Assembly (NCBI RefSeq): GCF_031348265.1
Contig: NZ_CP133771.1
Span: 5,766,001-5,830,000 of the forward strand
Source of the DNA: Streptomyces collinus
GTDB lineage: Bacteria; Actinomycetota; Actinomycetes; Streptomycetales; Streptomycetaceae
Reading direction: 5' to 3'
Length of the DNA stretch: 64,000 nucleotides
How positions within the stretch are numbered: position 1 is the stretch's first letter; each line of letters starts with the position of its first letter. The position numbers were made by a program, and so were the translations under genes. A model generated the notes under the pieces. The model saw only the letters and a list, made by a program, of their open reading frames with translations, searched no databases and was not told the DNA's origin. Shown piece by piece: positions 34,939 through 43,353 of the stretch.

Positions 34939-37080
34939 ATGAACGAGGGGAAGCCCACGAAAGCGAAGTGGTGGAGCCGTCCACGGCCGCAGGACCTTGC
35001 GGAAGGGCCGGGGGGTACGGACGGGGCCGTCGCGGAGGACCCGGGCGTGCACGGGCCGGTGACGGCCGCGGCGGAGCCGACCGGCACCGACGGGGACTTC
35101 GAGCTGGCGCGGCCGGCGGCTCGGCCCGCCGAGGACGGCGACTACGAGTTGAGGCGCCCCGAGGCGGTTCCGTCCGGGGGGCCGGCCGGAGGCCTGGAGA
35201 AGCCTGCCGCACCGGCACGCGGGGTGGGGGAGCCCACTCCCGGCCGGGCCGCCGCCGAGGCCGTTGCCGCGGTTCCCGCAGCCCGGGAGCCCGGCGGCCA
35301 GGACGCCGCGGCCTCCGTCACCCCCGCCGCGCCTGTCACCTCCGATGCGCCCGTCACCTCCGCCGCGCCCGTCTCGTCCGCCGGGCCGGCCGAGGGCGCT
35401 CCCAGGCCGGTGCACGACCCCGACCCCTACAGCACCCCGCCCTACGGCGAACCCGGCCCTTGGGCGCCCGCGCCGCCCGTGCAGCACCCGATGACGACAC
35501 CCGCTCAGGGCGTCGCGATACCGGGGCAGCGGCCCACCGTGCCGGGCGTCCCCGCCGCGCCGTCGGGGCACGGCATCACCCCGCCTGCCCAGCCATCCGG
35601 CGTTCCCGCGCCCGCGCCGGCCGAGATGCCGACGCCCGCCGGCGATCATGGGCCCAGGGCTCACGCGTCGGCCGAGACGCCGACGCCCTCCGGCGTTTCC
35701 GTGCCCGCCGGGCACGCGCCCGCCGCGCACGTGCCCGCTCCTCCGGCCATGACCGGGATGCCCGCCCCTCCGGCCGCGGCCGGGATGCCGGCCCCCGGTT
35801 CCCCGGTGCCTATGCCGGCCGTCCCGGTGCACGCCGATGTGCCGGCGCCGGCACCGGTTCCCGCACCCGGCCCCTGGCAGCGCTACGACCCCTGGGCCGC
35901 TCCCGCGGGCGCCGGGGGACACGGCCCTCTCCAGCAGAACGGCGCCGCAGTGCTGAGCACGGAGCAGCGGCGCAAGCGGGGCAAGAAGTCCCTGGTGCTC
36001 GGTGCCGTGCTGCTCGCGCTGGTGTCCGGGGGCATCGGCGGCGTCACGGGTACGTACCTGGAGCGGAACGGGGGCGTCGGGACCGTCGAGCTGCCACAGG
36101 CCGGGAAGGAGGCCGCCGCGCGGGACGCGGACAGTGTGGCCGGGATCGCCGGGCGGGCCCTGCCCAGCGTGGTCACGCTGCATGTCAGCGGCGCGGGCGA
36201 GCAGGGCACGGGCACCGGCTTCGTGCTCGACACCCGCGGGCACATCCTCACCAACAACCACGTCGTGCAGCCCGCCGGATCGGGCGGCGAGATCACCGTG
36301 ACCTTCAACGGCGGGCAGACCGCCCAGGCCGAGGTCGTCGGCCGGGACAGCGGCTACGACCTCGCCGTCGTGAAGGTGAAGGGCGTCGCCGGACTCACCC
36401 CGCTGCCCCTCGGCAACTCGGACAACGTGCAGGTCGGCGACCCGGTCGTGGCCATCGGCGCCCCCTTCGACCTGGCCGGCACGGTCACCTCCGGCATCAT
36501 CAGCGCCAAGCAGCGGCCCATCACGGCCGGCGGCGAGAAGGGCGACGGCAGCGACGTGTCGTACGTCGATGCGCTGCAGACCGACGCGCCCATCAACCCC
36601 GGCAACTCCGGCGGCCCCCTGCTCGACGCCCGGGCCCGCGTCATCGGCATCAACTCGGCCATCCGCTCGGCGGGGAGCGGCTCCGCGCAGGACAGCGGCC
36701 GTTCCGGTTCGATAGGCCTTGGCTTCGCGATACCCATCAACCAGGGCAAACGCGTCGCCGAAGAGCTGATCAACACCGGGAAGGCGACCCACCCGGTCAT
36801 CGGCATCACCCTCGACATGGACTACACGGGCGACGGCGCCCGCGTCGCCACCGAGGGCAGCGAGGGCGGAGCACCGGTCACCGCGGGCGGCCCGGGGGCC
36901 AAGGCCGGGATCAAGTCGGGTGACGTCATCACGGAGGTCGACGGCGGGCGGGTGCACTCCGGCGAGGAACTGATCGTCAAGACCCGGGCGCACCGCCCCG
37001 GCGACCGCCTGGAGCTGACCGTCGAACGCGGCGGCAAGGAGCGGAAGGTCTCGCTCGTCCTCGGATCGTCCGGTGGCTGA
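34939..37080 (+). CDS. HtrA/DegP-like membrane serine protease with PDZ domain
   Basis: 713 aa from ATG 34939 (GGGGAGAG upstream). The N-terminal 345 residues are Pro/Ala-rich and cytoplasmic. One helix (about 349-372) anchors an extracytoplasmic trypsin-like domain with triad His441 (LTNNHVV), Asp474 (GYDLAVV) and Ser557 (NPGNSGGP). A C-terminal PDZ domain (about 620-713, IKSGDVITEVDGGRVHSGEE) follows. It belongs to the sigma/anti-sigma/TatB cluster and would degrade misfolded secreted proteins or help release the sigma factor. Confidence 0.93.
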   Translation: MNEGKPTKAKWWSRPRPQDLAEGPGGTDGAVAEDPGVHGPVTAAAEPTGTDGDFELARPAARPAEDGDYELRRPEAVPSGGPAGGLEKPAAPARGVGEPTPGRAAAEAVAAVPAAREPGGQDAAASVTPAAPVTSDAPVTSAAPVSSAGPAEGAPRPVHDPDPYSTPPYGEPGPWAPAPPVQHPMTTPAQGVAIPGQRPTVPGVPAAPSGHGITPPAQPSGVPAPAPAEMPTPAGDHGPRAHASAETPTPSGVSVPAGHAPAAHVPAPPAMTGMPAPPAAAGMPAPGSPVPMPAVPVHADVPAPAPVPAPGPWQRYDPWAAPAGAGGHGPLQQNGAAVLSTEQRRKRGKKSLVLGAVLLALVSGGIGGVTGTYLERNGGVGTVELPQAGKEAAARDADSVAGIAGRALPSVVTLHVSGAGEQGTGTGFVLDTRGHILTNNHVVQPAGSGGEITVTFNGGQTAQAEVVGRDSGYDLAVVKVKGVAGLTPLPLGNSDNVQVGDPVVAIGAPFDLAGTVTSGIISAKQRPITAGGEKGDGSDVSYVDALQTDAPINPGNSGGPLLDARARVIGINSAIRSAGSGSAQDSGRSGSIGLGFAIPINQGKRVAEELINTGKATHPVIGITLDMDYTGDGARVATEGSEGGAPVTAGGPGAKAGIKSGDVITEVDGGRVHSGEELIVKTRAHRPGDRLELTVERGGKERKVSLVLGSSGG

Positions 37081-37297
37081 GGCATGAGATCCGGGATCCG
37101 CGAAGACGCCACAACAGGTCCCATCGGGGACCATCCGGGCAAACGATCGGGAAAGCGCTCCCACCTCTCGCACTCGGAGGTCCCGGGACAGTACCGGTCG
37201 GACAGGATCGCCGGGTACCGTGGATCCGGCCCGGACCACGGCAAGACCCGCACCGACCACGAGGGCCGAGGACCGAGGACATCGCAAGGAGCTTCAG

Positions 37298-37726
37298 GTG
37301 TTCAATGACATAGGACCACTCGAGCTGGTGACGCTCATCGTCCTCGCCGTGCTCGTCTTCGGTCCGGACAAGCTCCCCAAGGTCATCCAGGACGTGACAC
37401 GCACGATCCGGAAGATCCGTGAGTTCTCGGAGAGCGCGAAGAACGACATCCGGGAGGAACTCGGCCCGGAGTTCAAGGACTTCGAGTTCGAGGATCTCAA
37501 CCCCAAGACGTTCATCCGCAAGCAGCTGGACAACGAGGACCTGGGGCTCAAGGAGATCCGCAACGGCTTCGACCTGAAGAAGGAGATGGCCGAGGTCACC
37601 GACGCCGTCCACAGCCGTGACTCCGACACGTCCTCCGCATCGTCCGGTGGCAGCATCGACATGACGAAGAAGCCTCAGGCGCCCGACCCGGACGACCGGC
37701 CGCCCTTCGACGCGGACGCCACCTGA
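37298..37726 (+). CDS. tatB: Sec-independent translocase subunit TatB
   Basis: 142 aa from GTG (AAGGAG upstream). The N-terminal helix FNDIGPLELVTLIVLAVLVFGPDKLPK with the FGP hinge is diagnostic of TatA/TatB, and the amphipathic helix and long charged tail fit TatB. It would recognise twin-arginine signal peptides with TatC. Located after htrA as in mycobacteria. Confidence 0.95.
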   Translation: MFNDIGPLELVTLIVLAVLVFGPDKLPKVIQDVTRTIRKIREFSESAKNDIREELGPEFKDFEFEDLNPKTFIRKQLDNEDLGLKEIRNGFDLKKEMAEVTDAVHSRDSDTSSASSGGSIDMTKKPQAPDPDDRPPFDADAT

Positions 37727-37953
37727 GCGACACCCCCGGCGGCCTACGCCCCCGGGCGCGTGACGCGTTTCATACTCCGGTCGGGCTGTCTACGGCCTGA
37801 ACCGGGCGTCCGTGCGGCCCACGCGGCGGGCGGTTTCCCTGCTGCTCGCAGCGGTGTGGCTATGCTGCCGAGTTGTTGTGCGGACCGTGACGAGTACGCC
37901 CGAAGGGGGGCGGGCCGTTCCGGTCCGACTAGAGCGAGGAGGCGTCCGGGCAC

Positions 37954-38625
37954 ATGGAGACGACGAGTCGGGCAGTCGCGCAGACGCCGGCCGCGGAGGG
38001 TGGACAACCGGCCCCCTCCGCCCGGCGTACGGTCGACGGCTACCTGCGTGCGCCCTTCCCGTGGTACGGCCTCGACGAGGCCTTCACGGGACCGCGCTGG
38101 CTGATGCAGGTCGGTACGACGGCCGACGGGGCCGTGGAACACGGGTCGATCGGGCACGGGGACGAACCCACGGTGCGCAACGAGCATGCCGCAGGGGGCG
38201 ATCAGGATGCCAAGGAGAAGTTCGCGGTCGTCGTGACCGTCGCGGCGAATCCCTCACGGCGCACGGCGGACGGAACAGGGCTGCTGGAGGCCACGTCGGT
38301 CTCCTCCGCGGCGTGGCTCGCGGGTGTGGGGCTGCTGTACTTCACCTGGCCCGGGCAGATGGACCACGCCCTGCGGGACGACTGGCTGGAGCAGCAGACC
38401 GAGACGGCGTGGGTGCTGGCGGACGACCTGGACGGGGACGACTGGTCGACGCTGTCGCTTCCCGTGGACGGGGTACCGACGGCGTTCCACTACCGGGAGT
38501 CGGAGTTCGGCTGGGTGCTCGCCGGGTCCACCTCGGCCGGGGTGCATGTCGGGGCGTACGGCAGGGGCATGAGCGCGTACGGGCTCGGCTTCGCCGTGGT
38601 GAAGGACATCGCCGCGTACGCGTGA
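37954..38625 (+). CDS. Conserved hypothetical protein
   Basis: 223 aa with GAGGAGGCG upstream. It is soluble, has no signal peptide, and is rich in Trp (WYGLDEAF, PRWLMQVG, FTWPGQMDHAL). C-terminal residues FGWVLAGSTSAGVHVGAYGRGMSAYGLGFAVVKDI look like a compact beta-rich domain. I do not recognise a family with known function. It lies between tatB and a convergent mrp gene with a terminator on each side of the intergenic repeat. Confidence 0.8.
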   Translation: METTSRAVAQTPAAEGGQPAPSARRTVDGYLRAPFPWYGLDEAFTGPRWLMQVGTTADGAVEHGSIGHGDEPTVRNEHAAGGDQDAKEKFAVVVTVAANPSRRTADGTGLLEATSVSSAAWLAGVGLLYFTWPGQMDHALRDDWLEQQTETAWVLADDLDGDDWSTLSLPVDGVPTAFHYRESEFGWVLAGSTSAGVHVGAYGRGMSAYGLGFAVVKDIAAYA

Positions 38626-38632
38626 GTTCCTC

Positions 38633-38656
38633 GGGGCGCCGGGTTTTCGGCGCCCC
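38633..38656 (+). terminator. Terminator
   Basis: Perfect 9-bp stem GGGGCGCCG/CGGCGCCCC with GGTTTT loop, 7 bases after the stop. Confidence 0.75.
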
Positions 38657-38678
38657 ATCGCCGTACAGCTCCTGTCAG

Positions 38679-38736
38679 CGGGCGGCTGCGGGCACGTTGT
38701 GGCTGGTCGCGCCCGCGCGTCGGAGCCGCACATCGA
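38679..38736 (-). repeat. Dispersed intergenic GC-rich repeat, copy 2
   Basis: Read on the minus strand, TCGATGTGCGGCTCCG and CGCGCGGGCGCGACCAGCC match copy 1 at 20923-21000. Confidence 0.6.
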
Positions 38737-38743
38737 CACAGCC

Positions 38744-38766
38744 CAGCGCCCCTGAGAGGGGCGCTG
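38744..38766 (-). terminator. Terminator of mrp
   Basis: Perfect 10-bp stem (38744-38753 with 38757-38766), GAG loop, 17 bases beyond the mrp stop. Confidence 0.75.
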
Positions 38767-38783
38767 TCCCGCCGGCCTTCAGA

Positions 38784-39917
38784 TCAGAACTTGTTCCTCG
38801 GAGTGATGCCGAGCGACAGGCCCGACAGCCCACGCTGCCGTCCTCCCAGCTTGCCCGCGATCGCCCGGAGGGCCGAGCCCGCCGGGGAGTCCGGATCGGA
38901 CAGGACGACCGGCTTGCCGTCGTCGCCGCCCTCGCGCAGGCGGACGTCGATGGGGATGCTGCCGAGGACGGGGACGTTCGTGCCGGTCGTGCGGGTCAGG
39001 CCGTCGGCGACCGTCTGGCCGCCGCCCGTGCCGAAGACGTCGACCATCTCGTCGCAGTGCGGGCAGGGCAGGCCGGACATGTTCTCGACCACGCCGACGA
39101 TCTTCTGGTGGGTCTGCACGGCGATGGAGCCCGCGCGCTCGGCGACCTCGGCCGCCGCCTGCTGCGGGGTCGTCACGACCAGGATCTCGGCGTTCGGGAC
39201 CAGCTGCGCCACGGAGATCGCGATGTCGCCGGTGCCGGGCGGCAGGTCCAGGAGCAGGACGTCCAGGTCGCCCCAGTACACGTCCGCCAGGAACTGCTGG
39301 AGGGCGCGGTGGAGCATCGGGCCGCGCCAGACGACCGGGGCGTTGCCGGGGGTGAACATGCCGATGGAGATGACCTTCACGCCGTTCGCCGACGGCGGCA
39401 TGATCATGTTCTCGACCTGGGTGGGACGGCCGTCGGCGCCCAGCATGCGCGGCACGGAGTGGCCGTAGATGTCGGCGTCGACGACACCGACCTTGAGGCC
39501 GTCGGCCGCCATCGCCGCAGCCAGGTTGACCGTCACCGAGGACTTGCCGACGCCGCCCTTGCCCGAGGCGACCGCGTAGACGCGGGTGAGGCTGCCCGGC
39601 TTGGCGAAGGGGACCTCGCGCTCGGTCTGGCCGCCGCGCAGGGCGTTCGCCAGCTCCTTGCGCTGCTCGTCGCTCATCACGTCGAGCGTGACGTCGACGC
39701 GGGTGACGCCCTCGACCGCGGAGACCGCGTCGGTCACGCGCTGCGTGATCGTCTCCCGCATCGGACAGCCCGAGACCGTGAGGTACACGGTGACCGCGAC
39801 CGCCCCGTCCGCGCCGATCTCCACCGACTTGACCATCCCGAGTTCGGTGATGGGCTTGTGGATCTCGGGGTCGTTCACCGTCGCCAGTGCCTCGCGCACC
39901 GCGTCTTCCATAGCCAT
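38784..39917 (-). CDS. mrp: Mrp/NBP35-family iron-sulfur carrier ATPase
   Basis: 377 aa. The N-terminal MIP18/DUF59 domain (1-90, with SGCPMRE) precedes a P-loop ATPase with deviant Walker A GKGGVGKSS at 119-127, VDADIYG switch and the CPHC metal motif (Cys285, Cys288) used to carry an Fe-S cluster. It is a cytoplasmic Fe-S cluster carrier. ATG 39917 is preceded by TACCAT at a 6-base gap without a ribosome site, so probably leaderless. The same neighbours (DUF1003, MgtE-like) occur in M. tuberculosis. Confidence 0.94.
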   Translation of the reverse strand: MAMEDAVREALATVNDPEIHKPITELGMVKSVEIGADGAVAVTVYLTVSGCPMRETITQRVTDAVSAVEGVTRVDVTLDVMSDEQRKELANALRGGQTEREVPFAKPGSLTRVYAVASGKGGVGKSSVTVNLAAAMAADGLKVGVVDADIYGHSVPRMLGADGRPTQVENMIMPPSANGVKVISIGMFTPGNAPVVWRGPMLHRALQQFLADVYWGDLDVLLLDLPPGTGDIAISVAQLVPNAEILVVTTPQQAAAEVAERAGSIAVQTHQKIVGVVENMSGLPCPHCDEMVDVFGTGGGQTVADGLTRTTGTNVPVLGSIPIDVRLREGGDDGKPVVLSDPDSPAGSALRAIAGKLGGRQRGLSGLSLGITPRNKF

Positions 39918-39923
39918 AGGACG

Positions 39924-39929
39924 ATGGTA
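39924..39929 (-). promoter_or_regulatory. -10 box of a probable leaderless mrp transcript
   Basis: TACCAT on the minus strand, 6 bases before the mrp ATG. Confidence 0.45.
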
Positions 39930-39959
39930 CGGCGCCGTACCGGGGCGTAGGAAAGCGTC

Positions 39960-40559
39960 TCAGCGGTCGTCTGCGTCACGTCCCCGTGACCGTTCCGCCG
40001 GGAATACGACGGGGTCGTGACGGTGGCCGTTCTGCCGTTCCTCCATCTCCTTGATCGTGTCCTGAAGCTCCGAGCGGATCCAGTCGCGGGTGGCGACCTC
40101 GCCCAGGCCGATCCGCAGGGCGGCGATCTCGCGCGTCAGGTACTCGGTGTCCGCGATCGACCGCTCGTTCTGCTTGCGGTCCTGCTCCAGGTTGACCCGG
40201 TCCCGGTCGTCCTGCCGGTTCTGCGCGAGCAGGATCAGCGGGGCGGCGTAGGAGGCCTGGAGGGACAGCATCAGGGTCAGGAAGATGAACGGGTACTCGT
40301 CGAAGCGCAGGCCGCGCGGGGCGAAGACGTTCCACAGCACCCACAGGATGATGACGATCGTCATCCAGACGATGAACCGCCCGGTGCCCAGGAAGCGCGC
40401 GATGCGCTCCGACAGCCGCCCGAACGCCTCCGGGTCGTACTCGGGCAGGAACCGGCGCCGGCGCGGCAGCGGCTGGTCGAGACGGGTGGTGCGCGGCCGG
40501 GAGGCGGCCGTGGCGCCCGCCGGCGTGCGCTCGCGCAGGTTCTCGCGCTCAGGAGCCAT
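39960..40559 (-). CDS. DUF1003 membrane protein
   Basis: 199 aa with two transmembrane helices (about 62-81 and 90-112), a basic N-terminus, and a C-terminal coiled-coil (DRVNLEQDRKQNERSIADTEYL). The start overlaps the end of the upstream MgtE-like gene by 11 bases, so they are translationally coupled. Family function unknown; the pairing suggests it provides a membrane partner for the soluble Mg-sensor-like protein. Confidence 0.9.
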   Translation of the reverse strand: MAPERENLRERTPAGATAASRPRTTRLDQPLPRRRRFLPEYDPEAFGRLSERIARFLGTGRFIVWMTIVIILWVLWNVFAPRGLRFDEYPFIFLTLMLSLQASYAAPLILLAQNRQDDRDRVNLEQDRKQNERSIADTEYLTREIAALRIGLGEVATRDWIRSELQDTIKEMEERQNGHRHDPVVFPAERSRGRDADDR

Positions 40560-41832
40560 CGGTCGTCACCTCCTCGTCCAGGTGGAACTCCGTCTCCCGC
40601 CAGTCCTCCGGGAGCATGTGGTCCAGGACGTCGTCCACGGTCACCGCGCCCAGCAGCGATCCGGCCTCGTCGACCACGGGCGCCGCGACCATGTCGTACG
40701 TGGCGAAGAACCCGGCGATGGCGGGCAGCTCCGCCTCAGGATCGAGCGGCTGGAGGTCGGTGTCCACGATCGAGCTGACCAGGGACGGCGGTGGCTCGCG
40801 CAGCAGGCGCTGGAAGTGGACCGTGCCCAGGTACTTTCCGGTCGGCGTCTCGTCCGGGGGCCGGCAGACGTAGATCTGGGCGGCCAGAGCGGGGGAGAGG
40901 TCGCGGTTGCGGACGCGGGCGAGGGCGTCGGCGACGGTGGCGTCCGGGCGCAGCACGATCGGCTCGGTGGTCATCAGACCGCCCGCCGTGCGGTCCTCGT
41001 ACGACATCAGGCGCCGCATGTCGGCAGCGTCGCCGGGCTGCATCAGGCTCAGCAGCCGCTCCTGCTCGTCCGTCGGCAGCTCGCCCAGCAGGTCGGCCGC
41101 GTCGTCCGGGTCCATGGCCTCCAGGACGTCCGCGGCGCGCTCCTCCTTCAGCTTGCCGAGGATCTCGATCTGGTCGTCCTCCGGCAGTTCCTCCAGGACA
41201 TCGGCGAGCCGGTCGTCGTCGAGGGCGGCGGCGACCTCGGCCCGGCGCTTGGAGGAGAGGTGGTGCAGGACGTTGGCCAGGTCGGCGGGGCGCAGCTGCT
41301 CGAAGGTGGCGAGCAGGCTCTCGGCGCCCTGCCCCTGCTCCTCCAGGGAGAACCCGGTGACCGCGGTCCACTCGACGGTCAGCGCCTCGCCCTTGGCGCG
41401 CCGGAACGCCCCGCCCTTCCTGCCCTTGCGGACGAAGACCCGGTCGATCTCCCACTCCCGGCGGGCCGGCAGCTGATGCACCGACAGGTCCAGGACGGTG
41501 ACCTCCTCACCGGCCTCGGTGAGCGTCACGCGCCGGTCCAGCAGCTCCCCGAAGACCAGCCGCTCGGTGGGCCGCTGCTCGAAGCGCCGCACGTTGAGCA
41601 CACCGGTGGTGATGATCTGGCCGGACTGGATGGCGGTGACCCGGGTCATCGGCAGGAAGATACGGCGGCGGGTGGCGAGTTCGACGACGAGGCCGAGCAG
41701 CCTCGGCGGTCGCTGCCCCACCCGCAGCATGACGACCAGATCGCGCACCCGCCCCACCTGGTCACCGGCTGGGTCGAAGACGGCGACACCTTGGAGGTGC
41801 GATACGAAGATCCGGGGGGCGCCCGCTGCCAT
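40549..41832 (-). CDS. Soluble MgtE-like protein (MgtE-N plus CBS domains, no transporter domain)
   Basis: 427 aa from ATG 41832 (AAGGAG upstream). Residues about 1-130 include PRC-barrel-like segments; the MgtE intracellular N domain follows (LRPADLANVLHHLSSKRRAEV), then a pair of CBS domains (about 290-410). The protein stops after the CBS pair: the five-helix transport domain of MgtE is absent. It may therefore be a Mg2+ or nucleotide sensor rather than a channel. It is coupled to DUF1003. Confidence 0.9.
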   Translation of the reverse strand: MAAGAPRIFVSHLQGVAVFDPAGDQVGRVRDLVVMLRVGQRPPRLLGLVVELATRRRIFLPMTRVTAIQSGQIITTGVLNVRRFEQRPTERLVFGELLDRRVTLTEAGEEVTVLDLSVHQLPARREWEIDRVFVRKGRKGGAFRRAKGEALTVEWTAVTGFSLEEQGQGAESLLATFEQLRPADLANVLHHLSSKRRAEVAAALDDDRLADVLEELPEDDQIEILGKLKEERAADVLEAMDPDDAADLLGELPTDEQERLLSLMQPGDAADMRRLMSYEDRTAGGLMTTEPIVLRPDATVADALARVRNRDLSPALAAQIYVCRPPDETPTGKYLGTVHFQRLLREPPPSLVSSIVDTDLQPLDPEAELPAIAGFFATYDMVAAPVVDEAGSLLGAVTVDDVLDHMLPEDWRETEFHLDEEVTTDGS

Positions 41833-42057
41833 GGCCGCGGCTCCTTTTCGTGCGGGGTGGTTCGTGGTGGCTGTGTGAACGGCTTTCCTTGTGCCTGTGT
41901 CTTCCGAATTGCCCGCTCGGGTGGGCTTCAGGCTAGCCCGTCCCGATCGGTGACGCGTCGGCGGGCGGTCCGGACGGACTGGCTCCGATCCGCCCCCACG
42001 ACCCCGGTACCCTGCGGTACGCCGTTCAGGTCTCCCGTCAGAGAGGCAGCCCCACCT

Positions 42058-42813
42058 GTGACTCCGATTCGCCAGAGCCGTGGCCGTGGTGCCGCACTCG
42101 CGAGCGCGACGTGCGCGCTGCTCGTGACGGGAACGGTGCTCACCGGCTGCGCGGAGGATCCGAACGAGGGCACCAACGGGGTCGGCAGACTCCCCGCCGC
42201 CAAGATCCAGGGCAAGACCCGGTCGGCCGCCGAGTCCGCCGGGGCGGTCCGGGTGCACGGCAACGTCGTCAGCGGCGGACGGACGTACGCGCTCGACATG
42301 CGGCTGAAGGACGACGGCGGCGACGGCTCGGTCACCTCCAAGGGCGCGACCTTCAAGCTGCTGCGCATCGGCGAGCAGCTCTACGTCAAGGCGGACGCCG
42401 AGTTCTGGACTCACGGCAGCGGCCAGGGCGGGAGCGGCAAGGCGGACGCGGCGGCGGCCTCCAAGCTCGACGGCAAGTTCGTGAAGGTGCCGCAGGGCGA
42501 CCCCTCGTACAAGAAGTTCAGCGGTTTCACTGACAAGGGTCTCCTCCTCGACGGTCTGCTGACCCTGCACGGGACGCTCGCGACGGACGGCCACGACGAG
42601 GAGGCGGGCGTCCGCACCATCCGCGTCACCGGTGACAAGGGCTCCGGCGGCACCCTGGAGGTGTCCCTGGAGGGCAAGCCGTACCCGCTGCGCCTGGAGC
42701 GGGCCGGCGGGGCGGGCACTCTCACGTTCTCCGGCTGGGGTGAGGACTTCTCCCTCAGGGAGCCGGAGAGGAACGAGACGGTGGACTACGGCCCGCAGTT
42801 GCCGTCGTCGTAG
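42058..42813 (+). CDS. Putative LppX/LprG-like lipoprotein
   Basis: 251 aa from GTG. A lipoprotein signal is clear, with lipobox LTGC and Cys31. The mature part (residues 45-245) has alternating beta strands (RVHGNVVSGGRTYALDMRLK; FKLLRIGEQLYVKADAEFW), reminiscent of the LppX/LprG/LprA fold of actinobacteria that binds lipids. That assignment rests on pattern only. It is divergent from the MgtE-like gene and convergent with the next gene. Confidence 0.82.
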   Translation: MTPIRQSRGRGAALASATCALLVTGTVLTGCAEDPNEGTNGVGRLPAAKIQGKTRSAAESAGAVRVHGNVVSGGRTYALDMRLKDDGGDGSVTSKGATFKLLRIGEQLYVKADAEFWTHGSGQGGSGKADAAAASKLDGKFVKVPQGDPSYKKFSGFTDKGLLLDGLLTLHGTLATDGHDEEAGVRTIRVTGDKGSGGTLEVSLEGKPYPLRLERAGGAGTLTFSGWGEDFSLREPERNETVDYGPQLPSS

Positions 42814-42817
42814 GCCG

Positions 42818-43330
42818 TCACGTCCGTTTGCGCTTCTTCAGCAGCAGGCGGGGCAGGCCCGCCGGGACGGGCCGGCGGGTGAGCGCCGGGGAGGGCAGGG
42901 GCGGCTCGGACAGGGAGCCGTCGGGCAGCGGCGCCGTCGCCCCGGTCGGTTCCAGGCGCAGCACCCGGCACTCCCGGGCCCAGCGCTCGGGCATGGCCTC
43001 GCCGTCGGGCGCGTTCAGCCGTTTGCCCTTCAGCTCGGCGACCGCCGCGTCCCACGCCTCGGAGCCCGGAGCGAGCTGCGTGACCCGCGCCGTCCAGGTG
43101 ACCAGCCGGCCGCCCTTGTCCTTGCTGCGGACCGTCACCTTCGCCTCGGCGCCGTCGGCAAGACCCGGCAGCGGCTGCTCGCCCGGCCCGTCGCCGACCA
43201 GGCACGCGGCGCCCTCGTGCCACACGTGCCACAGCGCACGCGCCGGGCCGTCGGGGCCCTGGACCCAGACGAGGCCGGACTTCTTCGTGGCCTCCTCGAC
43301 GAGGGCCTGGTCGAGCAGCTCGCTTGTCAT
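42818..43330 (-). CDS. Hypothetical protein, possibly flavin-split-barrel-like
   Basis: 170 aa beginning MTSELLDQALVEEATKKSGLVWV. The first 125 residues (ALWHVWHEGAACLVGDG; VTVRSKDKGGRLVTWTARV) look like a pyridoxamine-oxidase-type split barrel, without a recognisable cofactor motif. The basic C-terminus ends LLKKRKRT. The upstream frame is open but unconserved. ATG 43330 has TAGGCT 7 bases in front and no ribosome site, so probably leaderless. Confidence 0.75.
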   Translation of the reverse strand: MTSELLDQALVEEATKKSGLVWVQGPDGPARALWHVWHEGAACLVGDGPGEQPLPGLADGAEAKVTVRSKDKGGRLVTWTARVTQLAPGSEAWDAAVAELKGKRLNAPDGEAMPERWARECRVLRLEPTGATAPLPDGSLSEPPLPSPALTRRPVPAGLPRLLLKKRKRT

Positions 43331-43337
43331 GGGGCCC

Positions 43338-43343
43338 AGCCTA
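43338..43343 (-). promoter_or_regulatory. -10 box of a probable leaderless transcript
   Basis: TAGGCT on the minus strand, 7 bases before ATG 43330. Confidence 0.45.
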
Positions 43344-43353
43344 ACCAGGCTGC

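Noticed and set aside
34603..37287. 894-codon minus-strand frame opposite the anti-sigma tail and HtrA
   Set aside because: Shadow of the protease gene; the plus strand shows a full catalytic triad and PDZ domain.
40285..42057. Long 5' extension of the lipoprotein frame
   Set aside because: It runs antisense to the MgtE-like gene; the lipoprotein signal with Cys31 fixes GTG 42058 as the start.
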